A stretch of 64,000 bases of DNA from Neopestalotiopsis rosae. Its lineage: Eukaryota; Ascomycota; Sordariomycetes; Amphisphaeriales; Sporocadaceae. The notes below the pieces were generated by a model that did no database searches, was not told the origin of the DNA, and worked only from the letters and a program-made list of their open reading frames with translations. The number at the start of each line of letters is the position of its first letter. Position 1 is the first letter of the stretch. Below, in pieces: positions 12,933 to 23,700 of the stretch. A program made the position numbers and the translations under genes. The stretch spans positions 2,914,001-2,978,000 of the forward strand of contig JALGAS010000006.1 in assembly GCA_023078685.1 (NCBI GenBank), read 5' to 3'.

Positions 12933-13449
12933 TTGATCAACCATTTTTGACACAGCTCGTATCTCCATGCCTGATTACATGTGCATGAACTAAAGACATG
13001 TTCTGCTAAATTGGGTAAATTTCAAGTCGCCACGAAAGCTCACGTCAAGACTTCCCAAGAACCTGGTATGGTTGCTGTAAGCTTTGCTCAAGCAATCTGC
13101 AACGACAGGGTCGTTGACGAGTAGTTTGTTAAATACCATGAACGAAGCCGGAAGAGCCAATAGAAATCTGCATGGCTATCCAAGTCCTGGTTGAGCTCGA
13201 GCTAAGCAGTAGAGATTCAGGGATTAAGCGAGCCTGCTGCATGATCTTACTGGCATGTATCGCAAAGTGTGCTCGCAAATATGTGGCACGGGCGCTGGTC
13301 CGGCGGGGTCAATTGCAACTTGTAAACCAACTATATATAATAATCATCATCACTAGGGGATGAGGTGTAGAATTTTGGGGGCAAGTGTTTTGCACCATTA
13401 TTGTGGTTCCGTTATTGTCAACAACACGACTCTAGTTGAATCAGCCGTC
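12933..13449. other. Intergenic, promoter of the amidohydrolase
   Basis: No coding signal except an in-frame extension upstream of the amidohydrolase ATG from 13360, judged to be leader. It contains the TATA-like box listed separately. Confidence 0.5.
13332..13340 (+). promoter_or_regulatory. TATA-like box upstream of the amidohydrolase
   Basis: TATATATAA lies 110 bases before ATG 13450, a plausible spacing for a leader of about 80 bases. Inferred from sequence only. Confidence 0.4.
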
Positions 13450-14580
13450 ATGTTGCGCCTTGGACTCATCCCATGTCTTCTCGTGGGAGTGCAGCTCGCG
13501 ACTGCGCAGTATACTCCTCAAGAGGTCATTGTCAACTCGGGACGCCCAACCTTTTTTGACCAAACGACATCAGTCCCTGGAAAGATTGCTATTGAAGAAC
13601 ATGTCGGTAACACGCTCTTCAGCGGCACCTTTACAACTCCCTTTGTCAACTGGACCAATGAAGTGAATTTTGATAAGGATATCTATGTTGCGGATATCAT
13701 GAGCAGGATCACAAACATTGACTCACGCGTGGCGGCCATGGACGCCGCAAACATTAGCATGTCTATACTGCTATTTGGCGCTCCAGGAATCCAAGGAATT
13801 TTCAACACGACTTTTGCGATCGAGGCAGCTGCATATGTCAACAACGAACTTTCCAGTGTCTACAAGAGTGGCAACTACTCTGACAGATTCGGCTTCTGGT
13901 GTTCCAACGCGCTACAGGACCCAGTCAGCGCAGCGACCGAGCTGGAACGCTGCGTGAAGGAGCTCGGCGGAGTGGGCAGCTTCGTGGGCGGCTATACAAA
14001 CAATGGCACGGCCGAGGACATTGTGTACCTGGACGACCCGGTGAATGACGTTTTCTTGGCCAAGGTGGTCGAGCTCGGCGTGCCCATCTATCTCCACCCG
14101 CGGACAACGCCACCGAGCCAGCAGCGCGTCTACGAGGACTACAACTTCCTCGCGGGGTCGGCCTGGGGCTTCTCGTCCGAGACGGCTGCGCATGTGCTCC
14201 GGCTCATGCTTTCCGGCATCTTTGACAGGTACCCCACGCTCCGCATCATCCTGGGTCACTGCGGAGAGGGCTTGCCGTTCTTTTTGCCACGCATCAATCA
14301 TCGCTTCCGGCACTTTACGCCATACTGGGCTGCGCAGGAGTCGCCGCAGTACTATTGGGAGAACAACTTTTACGTGACGACCTCGGGCGTCAGAGACGAG
14401 GGCACGCTGCTCGACACACTCAGATGGACTGGCGAGGACAATGTCATGTTCAGTGTCGACTATCCTTTTGAGGATGATACGGAGATTGCATCTTGGTTTG
14501 ACCGTCTGGCGATCAATAGTCACACAAAGAAGAAGATGGCTTATGAAAACGCAAAGAGGATTTTGAAGCTGGGAGATTAA
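13450..14580 (+). CDS. Secreted amidohydrolase-2 (ACMSD / dihydroxybenzoate-decarboxylase type)
   Basis: Single-exon 376-residue protein beginning with a clear signal peptide (residues 1-20, MLRLGLIPCLLVGVQLATAQ). The family is a metal-dependent TIM barrel whose members decarboxylate hydroxybenzoates or related acids (gamma-resorcylate, 2,3-dihydroxybenzoate, aminocarboxymuconate semialdehyde). Expected ligands are present: IAIEEH (E49, H51), IYLHPR, the ILGHCGEGLPF strand, and SVDYPFED with the metal-binding Asp. Several NxS/T sites fit secretion. ATG 13450 is chosen because it begins the signal peptide; the upstream in-frame ATG 13360 would bury it. Secretion is a twist, since the best-studied decarboxylases are cytosolic. 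The substrate is unknown. Neighbours (S58 peptidase, MmgE/PrpD, Zn2Cys6 regulator) suggest, but do not show, a catabolic setting. Confidence 0.88.
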   Translation: MLRLGLIPCLLVGVQLATAQYTPQEVIVNSGRPTFFDQTTSVPGKIAIEEHVGNTLFSGTFTTPFVNWTNEVNFDKDIYVADIMSRITNIDSRVAAMDAANISMSILLFGAPGIQGIFNTTFAIEAAAYVNNELSSVYKSGNYSDRFGFWCSNALQDPVSAATELERCVKELGGVGSFVGGYTNNGTAEDIVYLDDPVNDVFLAKVVELGVPIYLHPRTTPPSQQRVYEDYNFLAGSAWGFSSETAAHVLRLMLSGIFDRYPTLRIILGHCGEGLPFFLPRINHRFRHFTPYWAAQESPQYYWENNFYVTTSGVRDEGTLLDTLRWTGEDNVMFSVDYPFEDDTEIASWFDRLAINSHTKKKMAYENAKRILKLGD

Positions 14581-15109
14581 CTTCTCCATCAGGTTGGCCA
14601 AGTGAGAATGCAAGAAAAGTATAGTTGGTCGTCAATATAATCCAAAATCAAACACTTGACGTGCCAATGTCTTGGGAACCATGTTGTCTTTTAGTAGAGG
14701 TTTGGTCCTTCTCATTAATCAGCCCCATCTGCAGCAGAGCAGAAGAGCTGCAACTTCCTCAATGCACTTGAGGCAATCAGTTTGACATCATCATGGTCGA
14801 ACTCCATATTGCACTTGGAAGGGTCGATACAGCAGCAAAAACAAAACCAAGCAACCAAGGATGGCTCCCAATCTAAGCCGACTTGGTTTTGTACACAAAA
14901 CAACACCTCAAGAGACATCATATCGACCCTTTCATTCATCGAAGCCATTAGCTATTCTTTTTTTGGCAGCCTAGCTCACTGTATCCTCATCAATCCAAGC
15001 ATCACAAGTTGCACATTTCTGTAATTGGCAAATACACTTTGCATCAGTCAATATTCTCTGACATTGCCCACTACTGTGTCGCTCCAACGCAATATCATCT
15101 CATTCCAAC
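14581..15109. other. Intergenic, leader of the repeat-protein gene
   Basis: No gene is recognised. The last 20 bases already belong to the 36-bp tandem duplication around the next start codon. Confidence 0.5.
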
Positions 15110-15162
15110 ATGGCAACAGACAACGTAACATCATCTCATTCCAACATGGCAACGGACCATGT
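15091..15162 (+). repeat. 36-bp tandem duplication spanning a start codon
   Basis: The block ATCATCTCATTCCAACATGG begins at 15094 and again at 15130, a period of 36 bases. The first copy carries ATG 15110 and the second an in-frame ATG 15146, so both the leader and the first 12 codons of the repeat-protein gene arose by duplication. Confidence 0.85.
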
Positions 15163-16248
15163 GCACCCGGAAACAGACGAGATACAACCGGCAACAGAAC
15201 ATCACTCGGCAAAAGGCAAAGGCCATGCACTCCCAGCAAAAGTTCATAAAAACCCGGCAACAGACCATGTACACCTGGTAACAGACGAGATACCAGCGGC
15301 AACAGAGCATCACGTGGCAAAAGCCAAAATCCATGCATGCCCGGCAAAAGGCAAAGGCCATGCACGCCCGGCAAAAGTTCATAGAAACCCGGCAACAGAC
15401 GAGATACAACCGGCAACAGACCATGTACACGGGGGGGCATCAGACGGTCCACACCCGGGACGCCTATGGAAACCCGGCAGCAAAAGTCCATGGACGCCCA
15501 AAAAAGACAAAAAAGATCAGGGATACCCGGCATGGCGGCACGAGGATGCACCGCCGCCACGAGACCCAGTCTCATTGACAGTCATACGTGGGATTGAGAA
15601 ATGTCATGAAAAGATCTACAACTTTCTCGACTTTCGACACATGTTACGCGGACCCGATATCACAACATTTGATATGTTTTCGCATATATCAAAGTTGAGA
15701 ATTTCGTACCCGACTCATGGTTTCATCGAGAGAAGAACGATCCCCTACTATTGTATGTGAGCAGTTTGTGGTGGTGCTTTCAAAGTCTGTATGTACGCGC
15801 GGCTAACTCGCTGTCTGTTTTAGGTGTCAAGAATGAGATTCCAACATTCCATATGTATCAGCTGGATCGGAGACAAACTTATCTCATTGTCGTGGTCGAC
15901 AAGGCGGCCCAGAATTATGTTGGTCCATGTCTGGCGTGGCTCCAACTTGGGTATCATTGGAGACAAGAGTCGAATTCGTGGGAAGAACTGGAAACAAAGG
16001 ATCCCACACCAGTGACCTTTCCCAAGGGCAAAATCAATCCGCCTACGGGCTGGCTATCATTCAAGAAGAATCACATGTATGTTGCCCTGATATACAAGCA
16101 ACCACCTGGCTGTAATGAGGAGCAATTGATGCCGATCATACCAAAGGGATTTGGGCGTCGCAAACGATGGTCAATCAGTGCGATGGAACAAAGGGGAAAT
16201 CTGGGAGGCCAGCTGGTTGCGACCACCTGGTTCAAAGTCGAGCGGTGA
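15110..16248 (+). CDS. Orphan protein with N-terminal His-rich tandem repeats
   Basis: Exons 15110-15752 and 15824-16248 (71-bp intron, GTATGT donor, GCTAAC branch site, TAG acceptor) encode 355 residues. Residues 1 to about 112 are imperfect 7-9 residue units such as PATDHVH, PATDEIQ, PATEHH and PAKGKGHA, rich in His, Asp, Glu and Lys and free of signal peptide or membrane segment. The rest (about 113-355) is non-repetitive and looks folded, with SPWTPKKDKKDQGYPAW, a Tyr/Trp-rich middle and a C-terminal GGQLVATTWFKVER. I recognise no family. ATG 15110 is the first in frame; ATG 15146 is a duplicate and equally possible. The His pattern could bind metal, which is inference. It lies between the amidohydrolase and the Zn2Cys6 regulator on the same strand. 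Confidence 0.7.
15146..15440 (+). repeat. Coding minisatellite, about 21-27 bp units
   Basis: Units around CCGGCAACAGACCATGTACAC (21 bp, 7 codons) recur in frame, mixed with related GGCAAAAG-containing units. A higher-order unit is repeated about twice: HVH-TDEI-ATEHH-AKxKxHA-PAKVHxN appears from 15,158 and again, longer, from 15,260. Confidence 0.75.
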
Positions 16249-17116
16249 TGTTGTCCCTGGCTCAATTTGCTTCTCTCATGGCTGGAATTTCATTGTGTTT
16301 CTTCGACAGTAGGATTTATTTCAGTTAGCGAATTTTTGCCACTTTGGGACTTGTAGTTGGGAGACTTTGATCATCGGTGGTGGATCAAGGTATGGACATA
16401 TGTTAATCAGCGGTTTTGCTTTTCGTTTTCCATAGTTTTCTGTTGAATTTCCTGGATTACTCTTGGTAAACGGGCCAAGCGTGGCGGGTGTTTGAGAATG
16501 GAGAACAAGTACTAGATTCTAGTGGGAAATTAATACAAGTTTGTTTATGCTGCATTGAAGCTACTGTTATGACAGTATGATGGCGAGAACAAGGTGGACA
16601 GAAGTATTTCTCGACTTTTAAAGGGATGTGAGAGTATTTAATACACTACTTATTTCTTGGCTGAGAGTTGAAATATGAGTCTATATACTTGGCTTCTGAT
16701 TAGCAATGCTTTCATGTTGTGCGTGACCATTTCCACCGACTGGGTCCAGCTTACATACATAGGTTAGGTACATCGGTTGGCTTGGCTTGTGCCGGGTCCG
16801 AGCGGCCGCTTCTGGGCGGGATACGCGTATACCTACATCACACTTTTGCTCCGCCACAACTTTTAGGCATACACATTAAGCAAAAGGACCAGCTACTAGA
16901 TATTGATACTGGGACGAAAGAATGAGAATTTGAACAAACGGGACATTACGATATTTACCCTCATCTTTTGAATTGTCACAGAGAAACCTCAATAGTACTG
17001 CGCAAAGTCTTGAAGGCGAACTTGCAGCAGCCATTCCGAAGCGGCGAGGTTTGGAAATAGCCATAAGCTCCGATACGCGTATTCGTGAGAGGAGCATCCC
17101 TTCCCACGGCCGTGTG
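16249..17116. other. Intergenic upstream of the Zn2Cys6 regulator
   Basis: No gene is recognised. The frame of the regulator stays open upstream of its ATG to about 16,970 but contains no earlier ATG. Confidence 0.5.
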
Positions 17117-18523
17117 ATGCTACGAAGATCCCACAAAAAGTCCCGCAAGGGTGCAAAGTGCGAGGAATGCCGCCGACGGCACATTCGGGTAAATCAGAGA
17201 CAAATCATTGGTTCCCCTACAAGCCATTGACAGAGAGCAAAACTGACAACGTGGAATCACTGCTCCAGTGCGACCAACAGCGACCAACGTGTGTCAACTG
17301 CTCACAGGCAGACCGAGCATGCCTCTATAGGAGCCCGGCGCCGCGTCCCGAATCCAACTCGCCTACCTCCCATCGGGATCAGGATGTGGCGGCCGTCTCG
17401 GGGGCCGACTCTGCCTCGCCATCTAGTGCTGCCGTCACCCCAAGTGCCCAGTCGGTGCAAAATTCCAACACGGAAGACGGCGTGGCTGTCCCGGACAATG
17501 GTAGTAGTGGCCGTAGTCCCGAAAACAGCATGAGCAGCCTCGTCAACGTCACTCACCTGGAGCTTTTCTACCACTTTAGTCAGAGCGCAGGCCCGCTCTT
17601 TGTCGGTGACGATGTCGACTTGCTCAACAAGTACATGAACAACTACTTTTCCGCCGGCCTAACTGAGACGTACCTGGTGCACCAGATGCTGGCCTTTTCC
17701 GCAAAGCACAAGAGTCGCACAGGACCGGAGTCGCAGGCCAAGTTTTACGAAGACCAAGCCACCTTGCTGCAGACGCAGGCATTGATACTGTTTACGGCGT
17801 CTCGCCAGAAGCCCAGGTCGTACACTTCTGCCGTTGCCTCGATGCGGTTCTCTAGCCTTCTGGGAACCCATCTCCTTTGTGACACCCTCGCAAAACGGCA
17901 CGTGAACTTGGACTCCTTCATGGTTCAATTCGATGAATATATGAAAGTGAGTAAATTGGCTTGAAGTCAATTTGACAATGCGACTGATTCGAGTCCAGAT
18001 ACACCGCGGCGTCCGGCCAATATTTGACCAGTACAGAGACTACTTGCTTACTTCAGAGTTGAGACCGATACTGGTATGGGGATGGAAAATAGTCCAGACC
18101 AAGGGCGAAGGACCCGAGTGCGACCCCCTGCGAGAGATGCTCTCGGACAAGCACCTGGACAGCGCCGCCGTCGCCGCCTACACCCACGCCATCGACATGC
18201 TGCAGAGGGTGATTGACGACTACAAGAGCCGCCCGACCTTTCCCGGGCCGGCTCCGTGGACGACCGTCTGGCTCAATGGCATCAAGCCCGAGTACACGAA
18301 CCTCTTGCTGGCGCGCGAGCCCGAAGCCCTCGCCATTTTTGCCTACTACGGCGCCATGATCCATACGCACCACCGGGACCTGTGGCTTGTGGGCGAGAGT
18401 GGAAAGCACATTATTGAACTCGCTACTCAGGCGCTCGGCCCAGAGTGGACACCGCGGCTGAGATGGCCACTGGAAATTTGTAAATATCATCTTGTTGCTT
18501 GCTACATGTCCGGACAATCTTGA
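17117..18523 (+). CDS. Zn2Cys6 fungal-type transcription factor
   Basis: Exons 17117-17188, 17269-17946 and 17999-18523 give 424 residues. Intron 1 (80 bp) splits the zinc cluster: exon 1 supplies AKCEECRRRHIR and exon 2 CDQQRPTCVNCSQADRAC, making C-x2-C-x6-C-x6-C-x2-C-x6-C. The N-terminus LRRSHKKSRKGAKC is basic, as in other binuclear-cluster DNA-binding proteins. The central and C-terminal part (LELFYHFSQS, ILFTASRQ, PLREMLSDKHL, WLNGIKPEY) resembles the UPC2-like group of short regulators. ATG 17117 is the first in frame. The end is less sure: a GTAAATA donor at 18481 and a CTCTAG acceptor would replace the last 13 residues with a longer tail ending near 18,687. It sits between the repeat protein (+) and the MmgE/PrpD gene (-), so it may regulate one or both. 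Confidence 0.88.
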
Positions 18524-18774
18524 GGTGATCCAGTGTCGCCATGCTAACTTCTTTGTGAAACTCTAGTGGCGACGGCACAGGATTCATGATATTATTTGCT
18601 CAGACATGCACTCCAAAAGGAGTCTCAGAATCTTGTGTGATATCCTTATCGGATCCTCCCGAAGCGCTCCTAAGGCATCATTCTGACCAGCTAGAGCACT
18701 GATCATTTTGTATGCAATGACGCATGAAAAGGAGGTACTCCCAGCCCGGCACCCTAATGTTCTGGTCTATATCT

Positions 18775-20214
18775 CTACAGACTACCTGCTGTATCAGGAC
18801 TGAGCAGCCTAGTCATGAGCTTTACATCCGGTAATTCTTCCAAGTGATCAATCATTTCAACCAGCTCATCCCGAGCGGCTACAGAAAGGGGCTCTGCCGA
18901 GAACTCCCAGCAACGATGAAACTTGGCCAAATGCTGTTCTCGCGTTAGCCGACGTGCAGGGCTGGCGAGCATCTGGTCGCATCTCCATTTCTTGACTTCA
19001 CCGCTCGTCAGGCGCATCTCCACGCTAACGGGCAACAAGGCATTTGGATCACCTTGACCGTCAGACACCATGCGGACCCTTTTTGCGAGACGATGGGTCT
19101 CGGCATCTTGGAGCTCGTCGCCTCGGTAATGCGCAAGGTCTATTGTGCCATGGATGAGAACTTTTGCCGCGACATACGACATGCACAGTCGAGCATAGTT
19201 GGGTGACGGGTCCGGAAGGTCTGGCCGGGCGCATAGCCTCGCCGTCACTGGAGGCCCGGTGATTGTTACTTGGTCAATCTCGTCTGGCTTCACGATCGAG
19301 CCGTCGTTTCTCTTTGTGAGAATCTGCACACCTTCCACGCCGCCATGCGTGGCTCGCCCAGCCGGGTACGGCTTGTGGCTGAGCTCGCTGATGAGCCAGC
19401 GCTCGCCGGCTAGGCACTTGTACGTCTCGCCCAGATCCCACGCCTCCGGGCCCTCAAAGAGACGCAGGTAGCCGTAAGGCCCCTCAAAGACGTCACGGGG
19501 TCCGGGGAGCCCAGCGGCCGCCCACTCGCACGACTGAAGCGCCGCGCGACCGTTGAGGCCGACCTGCAGCGGCAGCGCCGTGCTCCCCTCGACGTGCGGC
19601 TGCAGCGTGCCGCTCGTCTGCGCGTACTGGAGGCCAAACGCCTGCACGAGCTGCTCGCGAGACAGACGCATGAGCCTCCCCACCGCCGCGACGGCCCCGA
19701 ACCCGCCCGCGGTCGCGGGGCGAAAGAAGGTCATGGCCGACCTGGACGCGATCCCCAGCCCCGCCGAGACGTTGACGCCCACCGCCACGGCCGCGATCAG
19801 CTCCTTGCCGCTGATGTTTATGCCGTTCTTCTCCGCATACGCCACGACCGCCGGCAGCGCCGTCGCCAGCGGGTGCAGCACCGCGCCCTCGTGCACGCAG
19901 TCGTACTCTTGGCAGTGTACCTGGTAGCCGTTTACGAGGGCCGCCACGCCGGCGGGTACGCGCAGCGACCTGCCCCAGAGCGTCGACCCAATGCCTCCTC
20001 CTCCGGCCGCTATTGCCTCCTCGGGAATTATCCTGTCGGCGCCAAAGGCCGAGGACCCGGCAATGCCCACGCCGAGCGTGTCGAGGATGAATACCTTGGC
20101 CTGCGCGACGGCGTCGGGCGTCAGGTCCTCGAAACGCGTCTCCAGTACGTGGCCGGCGAAGCGCTCGGCCAATAACGGTGACGCGGCAGCATCATCATCA
20201 GTGGAATGGGCCAT
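18775..20214 (-). CDS. MmgE/PrpD family protein (2-methylcitrate dehydratase / cis-aconitate decarboxylase fold)
   Basis: Intact single-exon 479-residue protein, the usual family length. The family includes 2-methylcitrate dehydratase (propionate degradation) and cis-aconitate decarboxylase (itaconate formation). Family segments visible are FILDTLGVGIAG, ALVNGYQVHCQEYDCVHEGAVLHPLATALPA (written here in parts: YQVHCQEYDC, HEGAVLHPLA), VAVGVNVSAGLG, and KPYPAGRATHGGVEG with the conserved Lys-Pro-Tyr. No signal peptide or mitochondrial presequence is obvious, so a cytosolic place is inferred. The true PrpD and itaconate enzymes have distinct sequence signatures and I cannot assign either. It converges on the Zn2Cys6 gene with 251 bases between stops. 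Confidence 0.88.
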   Translation of the reverse strand: MAHSTDDDAAASPLLAERFAGHVLETRFEDLTPDAVAQAKVFILDTLGVGIAGSSAFGADRIIPEEAIAAGGGGIGSTLWGRSLRVPAGVAALVNGYQVHCQEYDCVHEGAVLHPLATALPAVVAYAEKNGINISGKELIAAVAVGVNVSAGLGIASRSAMTFFRPATAGGFGAVAAVGRLMRLSREQLVQAFGLQYAQTSGTLQPHVEGSTALPLQVGLNGRAALQSCEWAAAGLPGPRDVFEGPYGYLRLFEGPEAWDLGETYKCLAGERWLISELSHKPYPAGRATHGGVEGVQILTKRNDGSIVKPDEIDQVTITGPPVTARLCARPDLPDPSPNYARLCMSYVAAKVLIHGTIDLAHYRGDELQDAETHRLAKRVRMVSDGQGDPNALLPVSVEMRLTSGEVKKWRCDQMLASPARRLTREQHLAKFHRCWEFSAEPLSVAARDELVEMIDHLEELPDVKLMTRLLSPDTAGSL

Positions 20215-20712
20215 TTGGTGGTGTGGTTCGTTAAATGCAATTTAATAGGGAATTCTTGAACAATACAAGAATTAATTCAAGCATCATGACTTACATGATA
20301 AAAACTTCGAGGGTGATATATTATGCAGAAACGGATATGAATTCAAATTTGGATAGGAACTCCCCCGAAGCCCGATACAGAGAGTCCCGACGGCAGACGG
20401 CATGCGCGCGCGGAGCCGCCTCGACCTCCCCCACCCACGGAGCTGTCTGCCGAAGCGGCCACTGATAAGACTGCATTTGGAGTGAACCATTTCTGCTCGC
20501 GCCCCTCAAAACACTCTGCATTGATAGTCGCAACGACGCAAACATGTTCAAGAGTTTCAGAGCATATGACCAGATCATAGCACGTCAGATTAGTTTTTAT
20601 GAATGGACATGAAGATCCATCGGATTGCGAAAAGTTTGGAGAAAACAAGAATCATATCATTTTGTCTATAGAACGCAGTCTCGCTCAGCTGGGAATCACG
20701 GCAAGTTCAAAT
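20215..20712. other. Intergenic between tandem minus-strand genes
   Basis: 3' flank of the sulfite reductase gene and promoter of the MmgE/PrpD gene. No gene or repeat is recognised. Confidence 0.5.
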
Positions 20713-23700
20713 CTAGTAGACTTCCAACACGTATCGTCCCTCCTCCTTGAGCCTCTCAATCTCCTTGGCGGCATCGACCTTCTTTCCAGACATCTTGGCC
20801 TCTTGCACAATGGCTTCCTCCAAGACTGCAGTAACGTCCGGCACGGGCCAGGTAGGACCGCAGAGGTAGAATGAACCCTCCTCCTGAATGTATGCCTTGA
20901 CAATCTGGGAGATGCTCTGGCGCATGCGGTCCTGGATGTAGATCTTCTGGGGCTGGTCACGCGAGAAGGCAGCACCCAGGAGGGTGATGACACCGGCGTC
21001 GAGGTATGCTTCCCATTCTTCACCGTACAGGTATTCTTCACGCTGGTGACGAGAGCCAAGGTACAGAAGAATGTCTCCAATCTTCTTGCCTTGTGCCTTT
21101 TGCATGGCGCGGTACTGGATGAAGGCACGGAAAGGTGCGAGACCCGTACCAAGACCAGCCATGATGAGAGGAGCATCATCACGAGTAGGCAGCTTCATAA
21201 CAGAGGGCTTGACGGATGCAGTGACTGCGGTGCCAACAGGGAGGCGGCTCAGGTAGCGAGTGGCCTGACCGTATCGTTGACGGCCTCTTGGGTCCGTCCA
21301 GTCGACCACAACAATCATGAGGGCAACAGCGGTAGGAGTAACAGCCTGGGCTGAGGCAATCGAGTACTCACGGCGCTTGAGCGGGCCGACCAAGCGAACA
21401 ATGTCGGTGAAGGAGAGACGAGCAGAAGTGAACTCCTCAAGGATATCAGCATAAGTGATGGTGTCAACCTCGCTGCGCTGCTTGAACTCGTCAGCACCTC
21501 GATCAGCACCTTCCGATGCGGTAGCGAACTCGGCAAGGCTTTCGTAGAAGCGCTTGGGAGGCTTTCCAAAGATGTCAATGTTCTGCTGCAGAGCCTGGAA
21601 AGTAGTGCGTGTCTCCACGGAGCCGGGCTCGCGGGCAGGGATCGAGACGAGCTGATCGCCATCAATGCCATATGACTCAATGAACTGCTGAACCAGCTCA
21701 GGATCGTTGTCAGCATGGATACCCAGAGCCTCACCAATCTTGTAGGTGAGACCAGAGTCGCCCAGGTCAAATTCAATGTGGAAGATGTTACGGTCGTAAG
21801 TGGCAGGGGTGAGTCTGCGGTTCTCCTTGACGCGAATGGTGTGAGTGATGACAGTCTGCTCGGGTCGCAGCTCAATCTGGGTGCCGTAAGCCTCCTTGAA
21901 GAGGAGACCCTTGGCAGCCGACTTCCAGTCGCTGATGGCAGCCTCAGAGTCAGCCTCCTCCTTCTCAAATGCGGCAAAGCTTGTAGTCTTGGGAGCGGTA
22001 GCCTTGGCCGACTCCTCGGCAATCTCGGCCCAAGTCTCGGGGACTTCGAATTTGCTAAGGGACTTCTCAAGAGCCTCGAGCGATTCATCCAGAGAAGGAG
22101 GGTTGCCCTCTAGAGCAACCAGCTTCTGCAGGGTCTCGGTCTTGACATCAGTGCTTGCGGCCTTGAGGAAGGCAAGTTCGACCAAAAGACGGCTGACCTT
22201 CTCGTCCTCAGTTGCCAGGGTCGGGTCAAGGACGAAGAGCTCAATGCTGCGCTCCTTGATGCCCTTGCGAATAGTGGCTGGGATGCGCTTCTCGACATCC
22301 TCGGCCTTGAAGTTGGGCAGTCTGATGATGAGCTTGCCACCAGACTTGACGGTCTCCGAAGATGCAACGTCCTTCAGCAGCTTCTCCTCATTAACGAAGA
22401 CAACATCGGCCTCGTCAACTGAGTAAGGAGCATCAATGGACTTCTTGGATGCGCGCAGGTCAACGCGCACGACACCTCCCTGAACCAAGTTGTCATACGA
22501 CTCAGTAGCGTAGACATTGGTGTTGGAGTCACGAGAGAGAAGGCCGCCAATGATGGTAGGTGCGTTGGCAGAGGCCGAGCTGTCAGCATCAAGGAAGACA
22601 AACTGGCTGGCTCCTTCGAGTTGGGGCAGAGACAACTTGACCTCTGAAGCGTTCTTGGTGATGAACTTGGAGAAGACTGAAGCGAAGCTGCTAGGAGTGA
22701 AGACCTCAGTGGCAGGGTACTTGACGTCAGTGACGGCGGGAGCAGCAGCCCACTTGTCAGCGAACGAGACAGCAGTCAGAACATCTGCGTAGAGAGCCGA
22801 CTGGACAGAAGCATCCGAAACGGCAGCAGCATTGCTGACTTGGCCAAGCACGGCAATGTTTCTGACAGTCTCGGGCAGAACGCTCAGGAAAGCCTCCTCG
22901 ACAAATGGTCGGTAAACACGGACAGTGACGGCGCCAACCATGATTCCCTTGGAGGCCAGAACCTCAACAACCTGCTTGGCAAGCTGAGACTCGACACTGC
23001 CAAAGACGACGAAGACGGTTTCGGCTGCCTTGTCTCCAGTGTACTCAAAGAGCTCGTAGTCGGTGCCAAGCTCGCCGTTGAAAGCCTTCAGGAGCTCGGT
23101 GACCTTGCCTGCATCATCGAGACGCTTGTTCACACCGTCGGCCGCCTGGGAAACCTTGTTGTATACATCAGCGATTCCCTTCTCGCTGAGGGCATCGACT
23201 ACTCGAAGGGTCTCGCGAGCTGTGCGAACACCGTCGTAGATGTGAAGGGTCGGGAGAATCTTGGCCATCAAAGTAGCGAACAGGGAAATATGCTGGGCCT
23301 CGTGGGCAGAGGTGCTCGAAACAAGACCAAGTCCCAGGTCCTCAGCGACCTGGAGGGCAGAGCCATACTCTGTCACAAGACCGGCATCGGCAGAGTAGTC
23401 GGCCGCGGCGATGTGCGCGACAAAGGGACTGGACACTCCGTAAAGAAGCGCAAGCTGGTCGAGAGAGGAGCGCAGGTGGCGCAAACTGAGAGATGGCGCC
23501 AGAAGAGTCTGAGGAATGTGTCTCTTGCTCAGGTCAAAGTCCTTTGAGAAGATGTAGCCAAGGGCGAATGCGCCAGCTCCGACACGAGTCTGGAGAGGCA
23601 GAACGCTGGTAGCGTAGCCATGGATGTTCTTCTCCTCGTCTTCGGCCCAGTCCTTCACAGCAACATCGAGGTCGAAGGTCTCGGGGGAGTAGGAGAAGAT

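Noticed and set aside
13360..13449. Upstream in-frame ATG for the amidohydrolase
   Set aside because: It would place 30 residues before a perfect signal peptide; a TATA-like box just upstream suggests this is the transcript leader.
22840..23547. A 235-codon plus-strand open frame over MET10
   Set aside because: Antisense to a certain gene and without motifs.
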